Source: Pseudooceanicola pacificus (lineage in GTDB: Bacteria > Pseudomonadota > Alphaproteobacteria > Rhodobacterales > Rhodobacteraceae). From it: a stretch of 64,000 nucleotides of DNA. This document shows, one piece after another, positions 53,140-62,156 of this stretch; the stretch's first letter is position 1; every line of letters begins with the position of its first letter. The DNA is taken from positions 186,001-250,000 of the forward strand of contig NZ_WNXQ01000001.1 of NCBI RefSeq assembly GCF_009789075.1, given 5' to 3'. The notes under the pieces were generated by a model. That model saw nothing but the letters and a program-made list of their open reading frames with translations, was not told the origin of the DNA and searched no databases. The position numbers were made by a program, and so were the translations under genes.

Positions 53140-55238
53140 AACCTGTCGCCCTGACACTGGTATGGCTTCTGGCCCTGTTCGGCCCGCAAGCCGCGATGTC
53201 CGCGCCAATCGAGGTCCGCACCGGGGACCACGACGGCTTTACCCGCGTCGTGTTCTATCTGCTCAAAGGCGAGCGGTTGCGCGTGACTGCCAATTCCGGA
53301 CGTATCCTCGTCAGGAGGACCGAAGCCGGGGGCTTCGACACATCGGGGATATTCGACAGGATCACACGGGCCAGGGTGTCCTCTGCCACGGCTTCGGACA
53401 GGTCGATGGAACTCAGGCTGGCCTGCGATTGTGCCATCCTGCGAGAGTTCGATCAGGGCGGGGTCAAGGTGATCGACATCGGCCAGGGGTCAACTGGTCA
53501 GAAAGCCGCCAACCAGTTGAGTTTCGGCACTGCGGTGGCCAGCGACAGCCCCGACGCGTCGCGCCATCTGATGGGCCTAGAGCGCAGTGCACGTTCACTG
53601 ACCTTCCCGGACCGCAGCGACCCCACGCAGGTTGCGGGCGAAACGGTGCGGGATCCCATGCCTCACCGCCCTGGCGACGGTGACATCGAGTCCCCCGCAG
53701 CTACCCCGATATCGCATAACAAGTTGCTGGATGAGCTTCGCTCGGACCTGATGGCCCGGCTGACCGACGCCACGAACCGCGGGCTTCTTGTTCCGGAATC
53801 GTTGCCCAACGACCGGCATGCAGGCGAAAGCGGGATTTCGGCGACACCCCTGGATCGAGCCATCCTCCCGCAGCCTGAACACAGCACCGAAACAGACGAG
53901 GCTGCGGCGCGCTGCGGGGATCCGGTTCACAACCCGCTCCTGCACTTCGATAGCGATGTGAATTTCCGGGACGTTCTTGCCGAAAAGAGGTCCGAGGTAA
54001 CGGATGACCTCGAAGATTCCGATACCTCGCGGAAGGCGCTCGCACGAGTCTACGCAAATTTCGGTTTCGGGATCGAGGCAATCTCGGTTCTGGATACGCT
54101 GCGGCATCCGGATCGCGAGGCAGCGGCGTTGAGGCAGCTGGCGGCCATTGTCGACGGCGAACCGATGACAGGAAACGAGGAATTGCTGAAGTCCCTGGCC
54201 TGCGATCCTTCGTTTGGTGTCTGGTCGGCAATCGCCGGGAACGGGATCGCAACCTTGGACGAGGGAACATTCAGCGACTTGATGTCAGGCCTCGCGATCC
54301 TTGCGAGACCGCTCCGCAATGCCCTGTACGAAAGGCTCCGCGCCGAACTGCTTGCCTCAGGCAAGACGGACCGCCTCGCCCAATTGTCCCGAATGATGGA
54401 ACAGAGGGCCGCAGGTTCAGATCAGACTGTGACCTCCCCGGCAAGGGATGCGCATGCGCCATCGCCAGGCGTCCCGCAACATATGGCGTCTACAAGTGAA
54501 CCGGGGCCACTGGCAGCCGACATAGAAGGCGAGTTGCAAAGCGGGGCAAACCCCGACCTCCAGAAAATCGAGTTGCTGGACAGCTATGCCCTGCAAGAAC
54601 GCGGAACCGAAGAGGCATCCAGGCTGACATACCTGGCAATGCTGGCCAGGGCACGGCGTGGAGATCTCAGGCAAGTGATCGAAGACTTGCCCAAGGCAAT
54701 GGAGTTCTACGACTCCTTTGGCTCGGCCGATGTCATTTCACCCATTGTCGCCGCCGCGTTGGAGACCGCCGAAGCGGGGCAGTCGCTATGGTTCATATCC
54801 GCGCTCCAGACAATCTTTGCAGACAACCCGGACGCGGAGATCTCGGCCCTCCTGAACAGGGAAGCCGCACAACTGGGGATGCCCGGTCTTACGGCCGCCT
54901 CAGGTGGTCACGCTCAGGAACAAGCCACGGATCGACTTGCCGGCCTGCCTCTGAAAACGACGCAGCACGAGACAGGCTCCATTCCGCCCAGCCTGGACAA
55001 TGTGGCGAGTGATCAGCCGAATTCGGATACGGCCAGAATGCCGACACGTGTTTCCGAACCACAACCTGTCGGCGAGGGCACCCGAGCACCTTCACGCGCC
55101 GAGGGACCAGGTCGCGTCTCGACAACGGTCGCAACCGGGCTGGAATTGGCGGACACGTCGCTTGGACTTCGCGAGGGCATCGCGAACCGACTTCGATCAC
55201 GGGTGCCAGACCCACCACAGGCTGCCCCCCGCCCATGA
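53136..55238 (+). CDS. Large exported protein coupled to motA, possible MotC analogue
   Basis: The 700-residue protein has a Sec signal (cleavage after SA, residue 23), an N-terminal beta-rich domain (about 24-115, EVRTGDHDGFTRVVFYLLKGERLRV, CDCAILREF) resembling an AMIN-type fold, a long low-complexity hydrophilic linker, and helical TPR-like repeats about 300-560 (YANFGFGIEAISVLDTL, ELLKSLACD), then a proline/serine-rich tail. I do not recognise a family. It starts at a GTG overlapping the motA stop (GTGA) with AGGAGG 4 nt before, so it is coupled to the stator. GC is lower than in neighbouring genes, and codon use is looser. Confidence 0.8.
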   Translation: MKPVALTLVWLLALFGPQAAMSAPIEVRTGDHDGFTRVVFYLLKGERLRVTANSGRILVRRTEAGGFDTSGIFDRITRARVSSATASDRSMELRLACDCAILREFDQGGVKVIDIGQGSTGQKAANQLSFGTAVASDSPDASRHLMGLERSARSLTFPDRSDPTQVAGETVRDPMPHRPGDGDIESPAATPISHNKLLDELRSDLMARLTDATNRGLLVPESLPNDRHAGESGISATPLDRAILPQPEHSTETDEAAARCGDPVHNPLLHFDSDVNFRDVLAEKRSEVTDDLEDSDTSRKALARVYANFGFGIEAISVLDTLRHPDREAAALRQLAAIVDGEPMTGNEELLKSLACDPSFGVWSAIAGNGIATLDEGTFSDLMSGLAILARPLRNALYERLRAELLASGKTDRLAQLSRMMEQRAAGSDQTVTSPARDAHAPSPGVPQHMASTSEPGPLAADIEGELQSGANPDLQKIELLDSYALQERGTEEASRLTYLAMLARARRGDLRQVIEDLPKAMEFYDSFGSADVISPIVAAALETAEAGQSLWFISALQTIFADNPDAEISALLNREAAQLGMPGLTAASGGHAQEQATDRLAGLPLKTTQHETGSIPPSLDNVASDQPNSDTARMPTRVSEPQPVGEGTRAPSRAEGPGRVSTTVATGLELADTSLGLREGIANRLRSRVPDPPQAAPRP

Positions 55239-56050
55239 ATATATCATTGCATATCCGCGAACAATTTCCAGGTTTCGCCATGGCGCATCGCAGCCGCACC
55301 GGGCCAATCGCCGGGCGACTGTGTGGAATCTCACCCGGCCGAATCGTCCTGACCATGTCTCTGGTCTGGGCACTTGCCCTATGCGCAGAACAAGCTGACG
55401 CAGCGGTCATGGCCTCGGCAGAATGCGACAGGGCAGCCAGCATCGCGGCACATGAGACCGGCGTTCCGGCCAAGCTGATGCAGGCCCTGACGAGGCAGGA
55501 AACCGGGCGCAACGTGGATGGCGAATTGCGCGGCTGGCCATGGGCACTGAATGTCGGTGGCAAAGGCCAGTGGTTTGCGACGTCTCGCGACCTCGAACGC
55601 TCCATCGCGGCACAGCAGGCGTCCGGCGTCACCAACATGGACATCGGCTGCTTCCAGATCAATTTCCGCTGGCACCGGGATAATTTCGCCTCGTTGCAGG
55701 ACATGATCGACCCACTCGAAAATGCAAGATATGCCGCCCGGTTCCTGCGGGACTTGCACGGGGAAACCGGCGACTGGACCGAAAGTGTCGGCCTGTTCCA
55801 TTCGCGAAACACGCAGTTCTCCAAGCCATATCTCAGGCGATTTGCACGCATCTACGCCTCACTGGATGACGCCGCATCTCCCCCGACACCGGGCAAATCC
55901 AGGCGTAGCGTTGCCCGCCAGCCAACCGGCGCCAGGGATTGGCCATCAGTTTCAGACGCAGGTATCGGCTCGGTTCTCCTGTCGCGCAGCGGCGGCAGTG
56001 CGATGGATTCAACCGGCACATCCAGCGCAGGCATCCGGTATTCAAGATGA
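55235..56050 (+). CDS. Lytic transglycosylase (SLT domain) of the flagellar operon
   Basis: The protein has an N-terminal signal or anchor (IVLTMSLVWALALCAEQADA) and an SLT domain with the catalytic Glu in TRQETGR (Glu89 counting from 55235), ALNVGGKG and NMDIGCFQINFRWH (the GxxQIN motif), then SVGLFHSR. It should open peptidoglycan for the rod and ring, a job done by FlgJ in enterobacteria. The ATG at 55235 overlaps the preceding stop (ATGA) but has a weak ribosome-binding site; ATGs at 55277 and 55355 are alternatives. The C-terminal 60 residues are disordered. Confidence 0.88.
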   Translation: MNISLHIREQFPGFAMAHRSRTGPIAGRLCGISPGRIVLTMSLVWALALCAEQADAAVMASAECDRAASIAAHETGVPAKLMQALTRQETGRNVDGELRGWPWALNVGGKGQWFATSRDLERSIAAQQASGVTNMDIGCFQINFRWHRDNFASLQDMIDPLENARYAARFLRDLHGETGDWTESVGLFHSRNTQFSKPYLRRFARIYASLDDAASPPTPGKSRRSVARQPTGARDWPSVSDAGIGSVLLSRSGGSAMDSTGTSSAGIRYSR

Positions 56051-58137
56051 ACGACATGAATTTCGGTAGAGCCCTATTCCAGCCCACCGTGCTGTTTGCC
56101 CTGGCGCTGATGTCGGTCATCGTCATGATGATCCTTCCGATGCCGGCCTTCGTTCTCGACATCGGGCTGGCGATCAGTTTTTCCCTGGCAATCCTGATCT
56201 TCACCGTCACACTTTTCATCGACCGCCCGCTCGATTTCTCGGCATTCCCCACGGTCCTGCTGGCGGCCCTGATGCTCCGCCTGTCGCTCAATGTCTCATC
56301 GACGAAACTGATCATCGGCGAGGGCCATACGGGCACGCATGCTGCTGGCGGGGTTATCCAGGGCTTTGCCGATTTTATCATGGGTGGCAGTGTCTTCCTT
56401 GGTATCGTGGTGTTCGGCGTGCTGATGATCGTCAACTTCATGGTGATCACCAAGGGCGCCGGCCGCATGGCGGAAGTCAGCGCCCGATTCGCGCTCGACG
56501 GCATGCCGGGCAAGCAGCTCGCCATCGACAGCGACATGTCCGCGGGCGCCATCGACCACGCCGAAGCCAAGGCGCGTCGCGAGCGGGAACAGCAGGAAAC
56601 GACATTCTTCGGCTCGCTCGACGGCGCGTCGAAATTCGTGAAGGGCGACGCCGTAGCCGGCCTGCTGATCACCCTCCTGAACCTGGTGATGGGACTCACG
56701 ATGGGCGTGATGGTCCACGGCATGGACTTCGCGGACGCGTTTACCACCTATTCCATCCTGACCGTGGGCGACGGGCTCGTCTCGCAGGTGCCCGCCGTGA
56801 TCATCTCGATTGCTGCGGCGCTGTTGCTTGCTCGCGGCGGGGCGACGGGCTCGACGGACCTGGCACTCGTCTCGCAACTCGGTCGATATCCGGGCGCGCT
56901 CGGAACGGTCGCGGTGCTGATGTGCCTCTTCGGCCTGGTCCCAGGCCTGCCTTTCGGCCCGTTCTTCGCAGGCGGTCTCATCCTGGGATTGCTGGCCTAT
57001 GTCGTATCTCGCGGTCGTCGCGAACAGGCCAAGTCCGACACCGCGACGCCGGACCTGGCCAAGAAAGCCGCCGATCCGTCGATGGGCGATCTGCTCGACC
57101 TAGACGACATCCATATCGAGTTCGCAACCGATCTTGTCGGCATGGCACTGGACCCTGCAACCGGCCTCGATGCCAGGATATCGAACATGCGCAGCCACAT
57201 CGCCCGGGTCTATGGCCTAGTGCTGCCCGAGATGAGGTTGACCGACGACCCGTCGCTCGCCTCGGGCACCTACGTCGTGCGCATCCAGGGCGTTGAACTT
57301 GCCCAGGCCCGGCTGCGCCCGGACCGGATGTTGTTGCTGGTGCCCGAGGATCCCCGTGGCCTGCCTCCGGGCGAGGACGTGAAGGAACCGGTTTATGGTG
57401 CCCCGGCGCGCTGGATATCGCCTGAATCCCAGGAGTCCGCGGCCCTGTCCGGCGCGACCATTGTATCTCCGGCTGAGGTGCTTGCGACCCATCTGCTTGA
57501 AATCGTGAAGAAGAATTTCCCCCGCCTGCTGTCTTTCCGCAGTCTCAGGCAGCTGCTTTCGGAAATGATGAACCTGAGCGACCCGCGCAAGGCCGAGGCG
57601 AACCGCAAGATGATCGACGAGTTCATACCCGACCGCGTGCCGATGGATATGTTGCACCAGGTGCTGCGCCTGCTGCTCGAGGAACAGGTTTCGATCCGCA
57701 ACATGCCCCTGATCCTCGAGGCCATCGCCGAAGGGCGCAGCACGACCCAGCAGCCAGAGGCGCTGTGCGAATATGTGCGACACCGCCTCGGCTTCCAGCT
57801 GGTGTCCGATCTGAAACGGCCGGACGGGACGATCCCGCTGGTCCAGCTGGACACGACCTGGGAAGATACCTTTGCCGCCTATCAACTGGACGGCGACCGG
57901 GGCGCGTTGGATATCGCCCTGCCGCCGGATCTGTTCAACCGCCTGGCGGACAATGTGGCAACCGAACTGCGCCGCGCCGGCGATGTCGGCATTTCGCCGG
58001 CCATCGTGACCTCGGCCCGGCGGCGCAGGTTCGTGAAAACGGTGCTGAGCGCGCGCAACATCGCGGCACCCGTTCTGGCATTCGAAGAGATCGGCCTGGA
58101 GGCGAGGCCCTCGCTTGTCGGGACGGCGGCGGCATGA
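56047..58137 (+). CDS. flhA: Flagellar export gate protein FlhA
   Basis: The 696-residue protein has about eight N-terminal helices containing the FHIPEP signature region (LMLRLSLNVSSTKLIIGEGHTGTHAAGGVIQGF) and a large cytoplasmic domain from about residue 330 (DDIHIEFATDLVGMALDP through RRRRFVKTVLS) that receives substrates and chaperones. Length matches the family. The ATG overlaps the transglycosylase stop by 4 nt, and the stop overlaps fliR by 4 nt. Confidence 0.97.
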   Translation: MNDMNFGRALFQPTVLFALALMSVIVMMILPMPAFVLDIGLAISFSLAILIFTVTLFIDRPLDFSAFPTVLLAALMLRLSLNVSSTKLIIGEGHTGTHAAGGVIQGFADFIMGGSVFLGIVVFGVLMIVNFMVITKGAGRMAEVSARFALDGMPGKQLAIDSDMSAGAIDHAEAKARREREQQETTFFGSLDGASKFVKGDAVAGLLITLLNLVMGLTMGVMVHGMDFADAFTTYSILTVGDGLVSQVPAVIISIAAALLLARGGATGSTDLALVSQLGRYPGALGTVAVLMCLFGLVPGLPFGPFFAGGLILGLLAYVVSRGRREQAKSDTATPDLAKKAADPSMGDLLDLDDIHIEFATDLVGMALDPATGLDARISNMRSHIARVYGLVLPEMRLTDDPSLASGTYVVRIQGVELAQARLRPDRMLLLVPEDPRGLPPGEDVKEPVYGAPARWISPESQESAALSGATIVSPAEVLATHLLEIVKKNFPRLLSFRSLRQLLSEMMNLSDPRKAEANRKMIDEFIPDRVPMDMLHQVLRLLLEEQVSIRNMPLILEAIAEGRSTTQQPEALCEYVRHRLGFQLVSDLKRPDGTIPLVQLDTTWEDTFAAYQLDGDRGALDIALPPDLFNRLADNVATELRRAGDVGISPAIVTSARRRRFVKTVLSARNIAAPVLAFEEIGLEARPSLVGTAAA

Positions 58138-58904
58138 TTCCGCAGGACGTGCTGCAGTGGCCCCTGACGCTGCTCGTCCATCTCGGCGCCGTCTTCCTGC
58201 GGGTCGGCCCGGTGATCGGCCTGGCCCCGGGCCTGGGTGAGCAATCCGTGCCGGTGCGTGTCCGCCTGTTGCTGGCGTTGACCCTGTCCGTTGCACTTGC
58301 ACCGGCGATCCGCCCCCATTTCGGCTCCGTTCCCGAGGCGGGCCCCGCTATCGCCCATATCCTGGCCGAAACCCTGAACGGCCTGTTGCTGGGTCTGGCC
58401 CTGCGAATCCTGCTGCTCGGGCTGCAGACCGCCGGTTCCATGGCGGCTCAGGCCATGTCGCTCAGCCAGGTCTTTGGCGGCGCCGGGGTCGAACCCTTGC
58501 CCGCCTTCGGGCACGCGCTGGTGCTGGGCGGTTTGGCCCTGGCGATGATCATGGGCGCCCATATCGCCTTGGTGCATTACATCCTGCAGTCCTACGACAT
58601 CCTGCCGGCCGGGCGCATGGCCTCGGGAACAGACGTCGCGCACTGGGGAATCGCGATGATCTCGGGCGCCTTCGACCTCGCCTTTCGCCTGGCCATTCCT
58701 TTCATCGTCGTTTCGGTCATCTACAACGTGACCCTCGGCGTCATCAACAAGGCGATGCCCCAACTCATGGTCGCCTTTGTCGGCGCCCCGGTGATCACAG
58801 CCGGCGGGTTGGTGATCCTGATGCTCACCATCCCGGCCATGCTGACGATCTGGCAGGGCGCCCTGTTCACCCTGCTGGCGTCGCCATTCGGGGTGACACC
58901 ATGA
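58134..58904 (+). CDS. fliR: Flagellar export gate protein FliR
   Basis: The 256-residue protein has six hydrophobic helices and FliR motifs: LRVGPVIGLAPGLGEQSVPVRVRLLLAL near the start, and VIYNVTLGVINKAMPQLMVAFVGAPV toward the end. It forms the conical gate with FliP and FliQ. The start overlaps flhA by 4 nt, and the stop overlaps flhB by 4 nt. Confidence 0.96.
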   Translation: MIPQDVLQWPLTLLVHLGAVFLRVGPVIGLAPGLGEQSVPVRVRLLLALTLSVALAPAIRPHFGSVPEAGPAIAHILAETLNGLLLGLALRILLLGLQTAGSMAAQAMSLSQVFGGAGVEPLPAFGHALVLGGLALAMIMGAHIALVHYILQSYDILPAGRMASGTDVAHWGIAMISGAFDLAFRLAIPFIVVSVIYNVTLGVINKAMPQLMVAFVGAPVITAGGLVILMLTIPAMLTIWQGALFTLLASPFGVTP

Positions 58905-59992
58905 GCGACCAGGACGACACGGCCGAAAAATCCCACGAGCCGACGCCGCGCAAGCTCGAAAAGGCCCGGGAAAAAGGAGAAATCGCCCGGTCGACCGACC
59001 TCAACACAGCCGCGGGCTACCTGGGCCTTTTGCTGGCCTTTGCCATGCTCGGGCCGGTCACGGTACAGCATTTGGGCGATGGCCTGACCGCCATGCTGGA
59101 CGCGCCGGCCCGCCTCGGCCGTGCCGGTGACCTCGACACCCGCATCGTCGGAAGGTTGAGCTGGGCCGCAAGCGCCGCGACCCTGCCGATTTTCCTGTTC
59201 CCGGCCGTGGCCGTCCTGATGGTGATCCTGGCACAGCGCGGCTTGATCTTTCGCGGCAGCAAACTGGCGCCAAAACTGTCGCGCATCTCGCCCATCGCCA
59301 ACGCCAGGAACAAGTTCGGGAGGGGCGGGCTGTTCGAATTCTTCAAGAGCTTTACCAAGCTTGTTGCCTATTCCACGGTGCTGGCCGGTTTCCTGCACAT
59401 GCGCAGCCCTCAATTCCTGGGCCTGCTAGAGACAAGTTCCCGCGCCGGCATCGCGGTCATGGCGGGCCTCGTTGTCGATTTCCTGATTGTCGTGACGCTC
59501 TGTGCCGCAGCGATCGGGCTGCTCGATTTCTTCTGGCAGCGCGCCGAACATCTGCGCCGCAACCGGATGTCCGATCAGGACCTCCGCGACGAGAACAAGG
59601 AGGCGGAAGGCGACCCGCACCTCAAGAACCGGCGGCGGCAGCGGGCCCAGGACCTCGCGCTGAACCAGATGATGGCGGCGGTGCCCAAGGCAGACGTGGT
59701 TGTCGTCAACCCGACGCATTACGCAGTCGCCCTGTCGTGGTCCCGCATGCGAGGCGACGCCCCGAAGGTTGTGGCCAAGGGCGTGGACGAGATCGCGCGC
59801 CGCATCCGGGAGACCGCGCAAGAGGCCGGAGTGCCGATCCACAGCGATCCGCCAACGGCACGCGCCATCTTCGAGACGACCGAAGTCGGCGAAGAGATTC
59901 GCCCGGCGCATTACCGGGCGGTCGCGGCTGCGATCCGGTTTTCGGACCGGATGCGCAAGCGCGCCAGGTCCGGCGCCGGGCTGGGCCGATGA
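58901..59992 (+). CDS. flhB: Flagellar export switch protein FlhB
   Basis: The 363-residue protein has the charged N-terminus EKSHEPTPRKLEKAREKGEIARS, four helices, and a cytoplasmic domain with the self-cleaving NPTH motif at residues 270-273 (VVNPTHYAVAL), which switches export from hook to filament substrates. Length is normal. It is coupled to fliR and to the FliJ-like gene by 4-nt overlaps. Confidence 0.97.
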   Translation: MSDQDDTAEKSHEPTPRKLEKAREKGEIARSTDLNTAAGYLGLLLAFAMLGPVTVQHLGDGLTAMLDAPARLGRAGDLDTRIVGRLSWAASAATLPIFLFPAVAVLMVILAQRGLIFRGSKLAPKLSRISPIANARNKFGRGGLFEFFKSFTKLVAYSTVLAGFLHMRSPQFLGLLETSSRAGIAVMAGLVVDFLIVVTLCAAAIGLLDFFWQRAEHLRRNRMSDQDLRDENKEAEGDPHLKNRRRQRAQDLALNQMMAAVPKADVVVVNPTHYAVALSWSRMRGDAPKVVAKGVDEIARRIRETAQEAGVPIHSDPPTARAIFETTEVGEEIRPAHYRAVAAAIRFSDRMRKRARSGAGLGR

Positions 59993-60429
59993 GCGGCAAG
60001 TCCGATCTGGCATCGGCGACCGAGGCGCGATACCGCGCCGCCCAGGCGGAAGTCTCTACCCTGAAGGCACGGGAGGCCGCCGCCCGGCAGATGGTGCGCG
60101 ACCTCGACGAGATGGCGCGGTCCGAAACGCTGCGCGCAGCGGTGACGCCGGCCATGCGGGCCATCGGCGCCGACCTCCGGTGGCAGGGCTGGACGGCGAC
60201 GCGGCGGGCGAGCCTGCAGATCCAGCTGGCGCAAATCCTGGCCGCACAGGGCCAGGCGCAACGCAAGATGGCCCTGGCTCATGCGCAGAAGGAGGCCGCA
60301 GGGCTCCTGCACGCCCAAGAGCGACGCGACGCGGCCAAGGCCCGCGCCAGAAGGACGGCGGATGAGGTGCTCGCGCTGATGCTGATTGCCCGCAGCGGTG
60401 CGCCGCAGGTCCGGGATGCGCCCCCGTGA
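59989..60429 (+). CDS. FliJ-like coiled-coil protein
   Basis: The 146-residue protein is almost wholly helical and charged (TEARYRAAQAEVSTLKAREAAARQMVRDL, AQRKMALAHAQKEAAGLLHAQERRDAAKARARRTADEV), with the length of FliJ (about 147). FliJ is the export-ATPase stalk. Sequence alone is not diagnostic; position after flhB in an operon lacking a named fliJ supports it. The ATG overlaps the flhB stop by 4 nt. The gap to the convergent FliL-like gene (60430-60517) holds no gene. Confidence 0.55.
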   Translation: MSGKSDLASATEARYRAAQAEVSTLKAREAAARQMVRDLDEMARSETLRAAVTPAMRAIGADLRWQGWTATRRASLQIQLAQILAAQGQAQRKMALAHAQKEAAGLLHAQERRDAAKARARRTADEVLALMLIARSGAPQVRDAPP

Positions 60430-60517
60430 TGCCGCACCCACAGATGCGCGCAGGCCGGGACCGCGGTGGACACACAAGGCCGGGGGAAGCACGTTAGAGT
60501 GTAGGGAACCCGGCCCG

Positions 60518-60970
60518 TCAGACGTCCTGGCGCACGATATCCACGATCAGCACGTCCGAGATGACGTCGGGCATGATCCTGCGGCCCACCTCGTTCAACC
60601 CGTTCCGCAGGATTTCCATGTTTCTGAAATTGGTGAACTCGCCGCTGAACCCGCCGGTGTTGGCATGATCGAACATGACCTGCAGGAACTCGTCCCGCAG
60701 CTTGGGTTCGTGCGCATAAATCTGCTCGCGCTGCCCGGTGCCGACCTCGACGCTGAGCGAGATGACGACCAGGGCTGAAACCTTCTCGCCGGTCACGACC
60801 GGGATGATGAACTGGTTGCTGAGCTTGACGTATTCGCGGTCCGTAGGCTCAGCCTCCTCGACCACCTCTTGGGCCTGATGGGGCGCGGCATCGGGGCGCA
60901 GCATCAGGCCGGCCCCGGCACCGCCGCCCAGGCCGATCAGCAGCAGGAGAATGGGAAGTAGCATGCGCAT
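60518..60970 (-). CDS. Second FliL-like flagellar basal body protein
   Basis: The 150-residue protein has an N-terminal membrane helix (MLLPILLLLIGLGGGAGAGL), a short acidic linker, and a FliL-type domain (REYVKLSNQFIIPVV, SALVVISLSVEV, LRNGLNEVGRRIMPDVISDVLIVDIVRQDV). It is a divergent paralogue of the fliL at 50742. GAGGGG lies 7 nt before the ATG at 60970. It ends the fliQ-flgF-flgG-flgA-flgH unit. Confidence 0.85.
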   Translation of the reverse strand: MRMLLPILLLLIGLGGGAGAGLMLRPDAAPHQAQEVVEEAEPTDREYVKLSNQFIIPVVTGEKVSALVVISLSVEVGTGQREQIYAHEPKLRDEFLQVMFDHANTGGFSGEFTNFRNMEILRNGLNEVGRRIMPDVISDVLIVDIVRQDV

Positions 60971-60981
60971 CCGGATTCCCC

Positions 60982-61704
60982 TCAGAACGGCAGGATGACG
61001 TCGAGGATCTGCTGACCGATCCTGGGTTGCTGCATGTCCGAGATCTGGCCGCGGCCGCCATAGGACACCCGGGCGGAGGCGATCTTGTCATAGGTGATCT
61101 CGTTCTGGCGCGAGATATCCTCGGGCCGGACAAAACCCGTGACCAGCAGTTCCCGGATCTCGAAATTCACCCTGACCTCCTGCGAGCCGGAAATCTCCAG
61201 TACGCCGTTGGGGAGGATCTGCGTCACCGTGGCGGCCACGCGCAGGGTCAGTTTTTCGTTGCGGCGCACCGATCCGTCGCCAGTCGACTGGCTGGACGAG
61301 TTGATCGACACGGCATTTGCGCTGGTCGCCCCCGGAGCGAAGCCTTCGTCCAGCCGCTGCGGGATGCCGAATAGCTGCGGCACGCCCAGGCTTTCGGAGC
61401 CATCGCGGGAACGCGAACTGGAGTTCGAGATCTCGGCCTTTTCGTCGATTTCGATGACAACCGTCATGATGTCGCCGCGCCGCATCGCCCGCCGGTCACC
61501 CAGCAACGACGCCCGCTCGCCGCTCCAGAGCGAGGCGGCATCGGCGACGCCGTGGGTCGGGGCCGACATCGGCAGGCCCGGGAACAGCATCGCGCTGTGC
61601 TCGGTCGACTCCATCGTCGGCGTGAAATCCGGCGGCTTGCCGATATGCCCCTCGCGCCCGCAGGCGACCAGCAGGCCGAGGGTCAAGAGCCTGTAGAGTT
61701 TCAT
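60982..61704 (-). CDS. flgH: Flagellar L-ring protein FlgH
   Basis: The 240-residue lipoprotein has a signal ending in the lipobox LLVAC (Cys15), then SLWSGERASLLGDRRAMRRGDIMTVVIEIDEKAEISNSSSRSR and, at the end, GFVRPEDISRQNEITYDKIASARVSYGGRGQISDMQQPRIGQQILDVILPF, which are family blocks. It forms the outer-membrane bushing of the rod. It overlaps flgA by 4 nt. Confidence 0.96.
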   Translation of the reverse strand: MKLYRLLTLGLLVACGREGHIGKPPDFTPTMESTEHSAMLFPGLPMSAPTHGVADAASLWSGERASLLGDRRAMRRGDIMTVVIEIDEKAEISNSSSRSRDGSESLGVPQLFGIPQRLDEGFAPGATSANAVSINSSSQSTGDGSVRRNEKLTLRVAATVTQILPNGVLEISGSQEVRVNFEIRELLVTGFVRPEDISRQNEITYDKIASARVSYGGRGQISDMQQPRIGQQILDVILPF

Positions 61705-62156
61705 CCCGGGTGCTCCTGCGGTGACACGGTGATCGAACCGTCCGGCCGGACAGTGCCAAGTACCGTCGCGCGTGAATCGAGGTTCATCACCCGGACCCGC
61801 TCGCCAATCGCGGCCCGGCCGAGCGCACGCCCGTCAGCCGAAATGGTCAGGCTTGCGGTCACGTAGTGCATCACAACCAGCTGATTACGTTCGACAACTG
61901 CAGGCGGGCCGGTGTCGGCACGCATGACGGGACGGCCCGCATAGATTGCAATCCGCGCCTCGCGGCCCACAACCTCGGCCAGCGCGGCAGCGGCACCGGG
62001 CATATCGCCGCTACGCAGGGCGACATCGGTGGCGGCGATGATCGCCTGGGGCCGGATGGTGCGGCTGGCGACCACGACCTCGGCCGCGACCGGCGGGGGG
62101 ATCAGGACAAGAACAAGGGCATGGACAAGGGCATGGGCAAGGACGATCCGGCGCAT
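61701..62156 (-). CDS. flgA: Flagellar P-ring chaperone FlgA
   Basis: The 151-residue precursor has a signal peptide (to about residue 25) and a SAF domain (ASRTIRPQAIIAATDVALR, RPVMRADTGPPAVVERNQLVVMHY, GERVRVMNLDSRATVLGTVRPDGSI). FlgA helps assemble the P ring in the periplasm. The signal region contains a short repeat (AHALVHALV) from a 12-bp near-repeat in the DNA. It is shorter than enterobacterial FlgA but normal for this group. Confidence 0.9.
   Translation of the reverse strand: MRRIVLAHALVHALVLVLIPPPVAAEVVVASRTIRPQAIIAATDVALRSGDMPGAAAALAEVVGREARIAIYAGRPVMRADTGPPAVVERNQLVVMHYVTASLTISADGRALGRAAIGERVRVMNLDSRATVLGTVRPDGSITVSPQEHPG

Noticed and set aside
62110-62145. A 12-bp near-repeat (ACAAGGGCATGG type) at the start of flgA
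   Set aside because: It encodes an AHALVHALV stretch in the signal peptide; only about two copies, so not a repeat element.
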